From Mariniphaga sediminis (GTDB lineage Bacteria; Bacteroidota; Bacteroidia; Bacteroidales; Prolixibacteraceae), in assembly GCF_003573545.1 (NCBI RefSeq), contig NZ_QWET01000003.1:336706-400705 (forward strand): DNA of 64,000 bases, read 5' to 3'. The position numbers were made by a program, and so were the translations under genes. The first letter of the stretch is position 1; each line of letters opens with the position of its first letter. Positions 63,943-64,000 of this stretch are shown here, piece by piece. The notes beneath the pieces are model-generated. The model searched no databases and was not told the DNA's origin. It worked only from the letters and a program-made list of their open reading frames with translations.

Positions 63943-64000
63943 TTGGAACAGATTGATACCTATGGTGAGCTTTTAAAACTAGTGCTCCCTGACGAGATTT
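63943..64000 (+). CDS. Start of an IS-type transposase N-terminal region protein (partial)
   Basis: From TTG 63943 the frame reads EQIDTYGELLKLVLPDEI to the window edge. ELLKLxLP close to the N-terminus resembles the short accessory or N-terminal proteins of ISAon1-type insertion sequences in Bacteroidota. The two 11-base direct repeats just upstream may be part of the IS end. Only 19 codons are visible, so the identification is tentative. Confidence 0.4.
   Translation, partial: MEQIDTYGELLKLVLPDEI

Overview
The window comes from the chromosome of a Bacteroidota bacterium, most likely class Bacteroidia and the Marinilabiliales/Prolixibacteraceae branch; the branch is an inference from gene content. 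Evidence for the phylum: start codons with almost no Shine-Dalgarno sequence, many copies of the Bacteroidota -7 box TAnnTTTG (some with a TTTG-type -33 box 19-21 bases upstream), a TonB receptor with a carboxypeptidase-regulatory-like plug extension, the ftsX-DUF3098-uppP-truB-queA gene order, an sdhCAB operon of Bacteroidota type, and the lpxK-pnp pair.

Layout. 1-1.9 kb: a hipBA toxin-antitoxin pair (hipA runs off the left edge) with two 18-bp operator-like palindromes, downstream of the 3' end of tRNA-Arg(CCU). 2.2-9.3 kb: a short leader peptide with two Trp codons plus an attenuator in front of a stand-alone trpB2, then lplA, a TonB receptor, dtd, a MazG-like gene and a polyprenyl synthase. 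9.4-14.6 kb: an ArsR regulator paired with a GHL10-type glycosidase, tRNA-Lys(CUU), a DUF4922 protein and a hybrid histidine kinase. 14.8-18.7 kb: ftsX/uppP/truB/queA operon. 18.8-36.2 kb: mostly housekeeping genes (metG, cls, ribD, prmC, ribF, lpxH, a KAS III-like gene, rmuC, a peroxiredoxin) plus a secreted glycine-rich protein. 36.4-41.1 kb: an orphan four-CxxC zinc-ribbon protein, a 165-bp inverted-repeat element, and a tightly overlapping five-gene envelope cluster (LolA-like, secreted YidD-like, and TPR/membrane proteins) led by a small secreted two-helix protein and separated from it by a strong terminator hairpin. 41.3-46.3 kb: polysaccharide-type genes (nucleotidyltransferase fold, SDR, methyltransferase, O-antigen ligase, Wzz). 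46.4-47.7 kb: a GntP gluconate permease. 47.9-53.2 kb: an AraC regulator divergent from a corrinoid methyl-transfer operon (corrinoid protein, UROD-type methyltransferase fused to two thioredoxin folds, zinc homocysteine methyltransferase, CobW GTPase). 53.3-56.9 kb: sdhCAB. 56.9-57.6 kb: a gene-free, hairpin-rich stretch. 57.6-63.2 kb: a threonine dehydratase-like enzyme, an SMP-30 lipoprotein, pnp, lpxK and an M48 protease. 63.3-64 kb: the displaced 3' half of a CAU-anticodon tRNA, interpreted as the left attachment site of an integrated element that continues beyond the window and carries an IS-like start near the edge.

The two most interesting loci are the small-protein/YidD/LolA/TPR cluster, which looks like an undescribed envelope system with an abundant small substrate and low-abundance machinery, and the corrinoid operon, which has the parts of a folate-independent route from an unknown methyl donor to homocysteine. 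The Trp-codon leader in front of the stand-alone trpB2 is a well-supported attenuation candidate.
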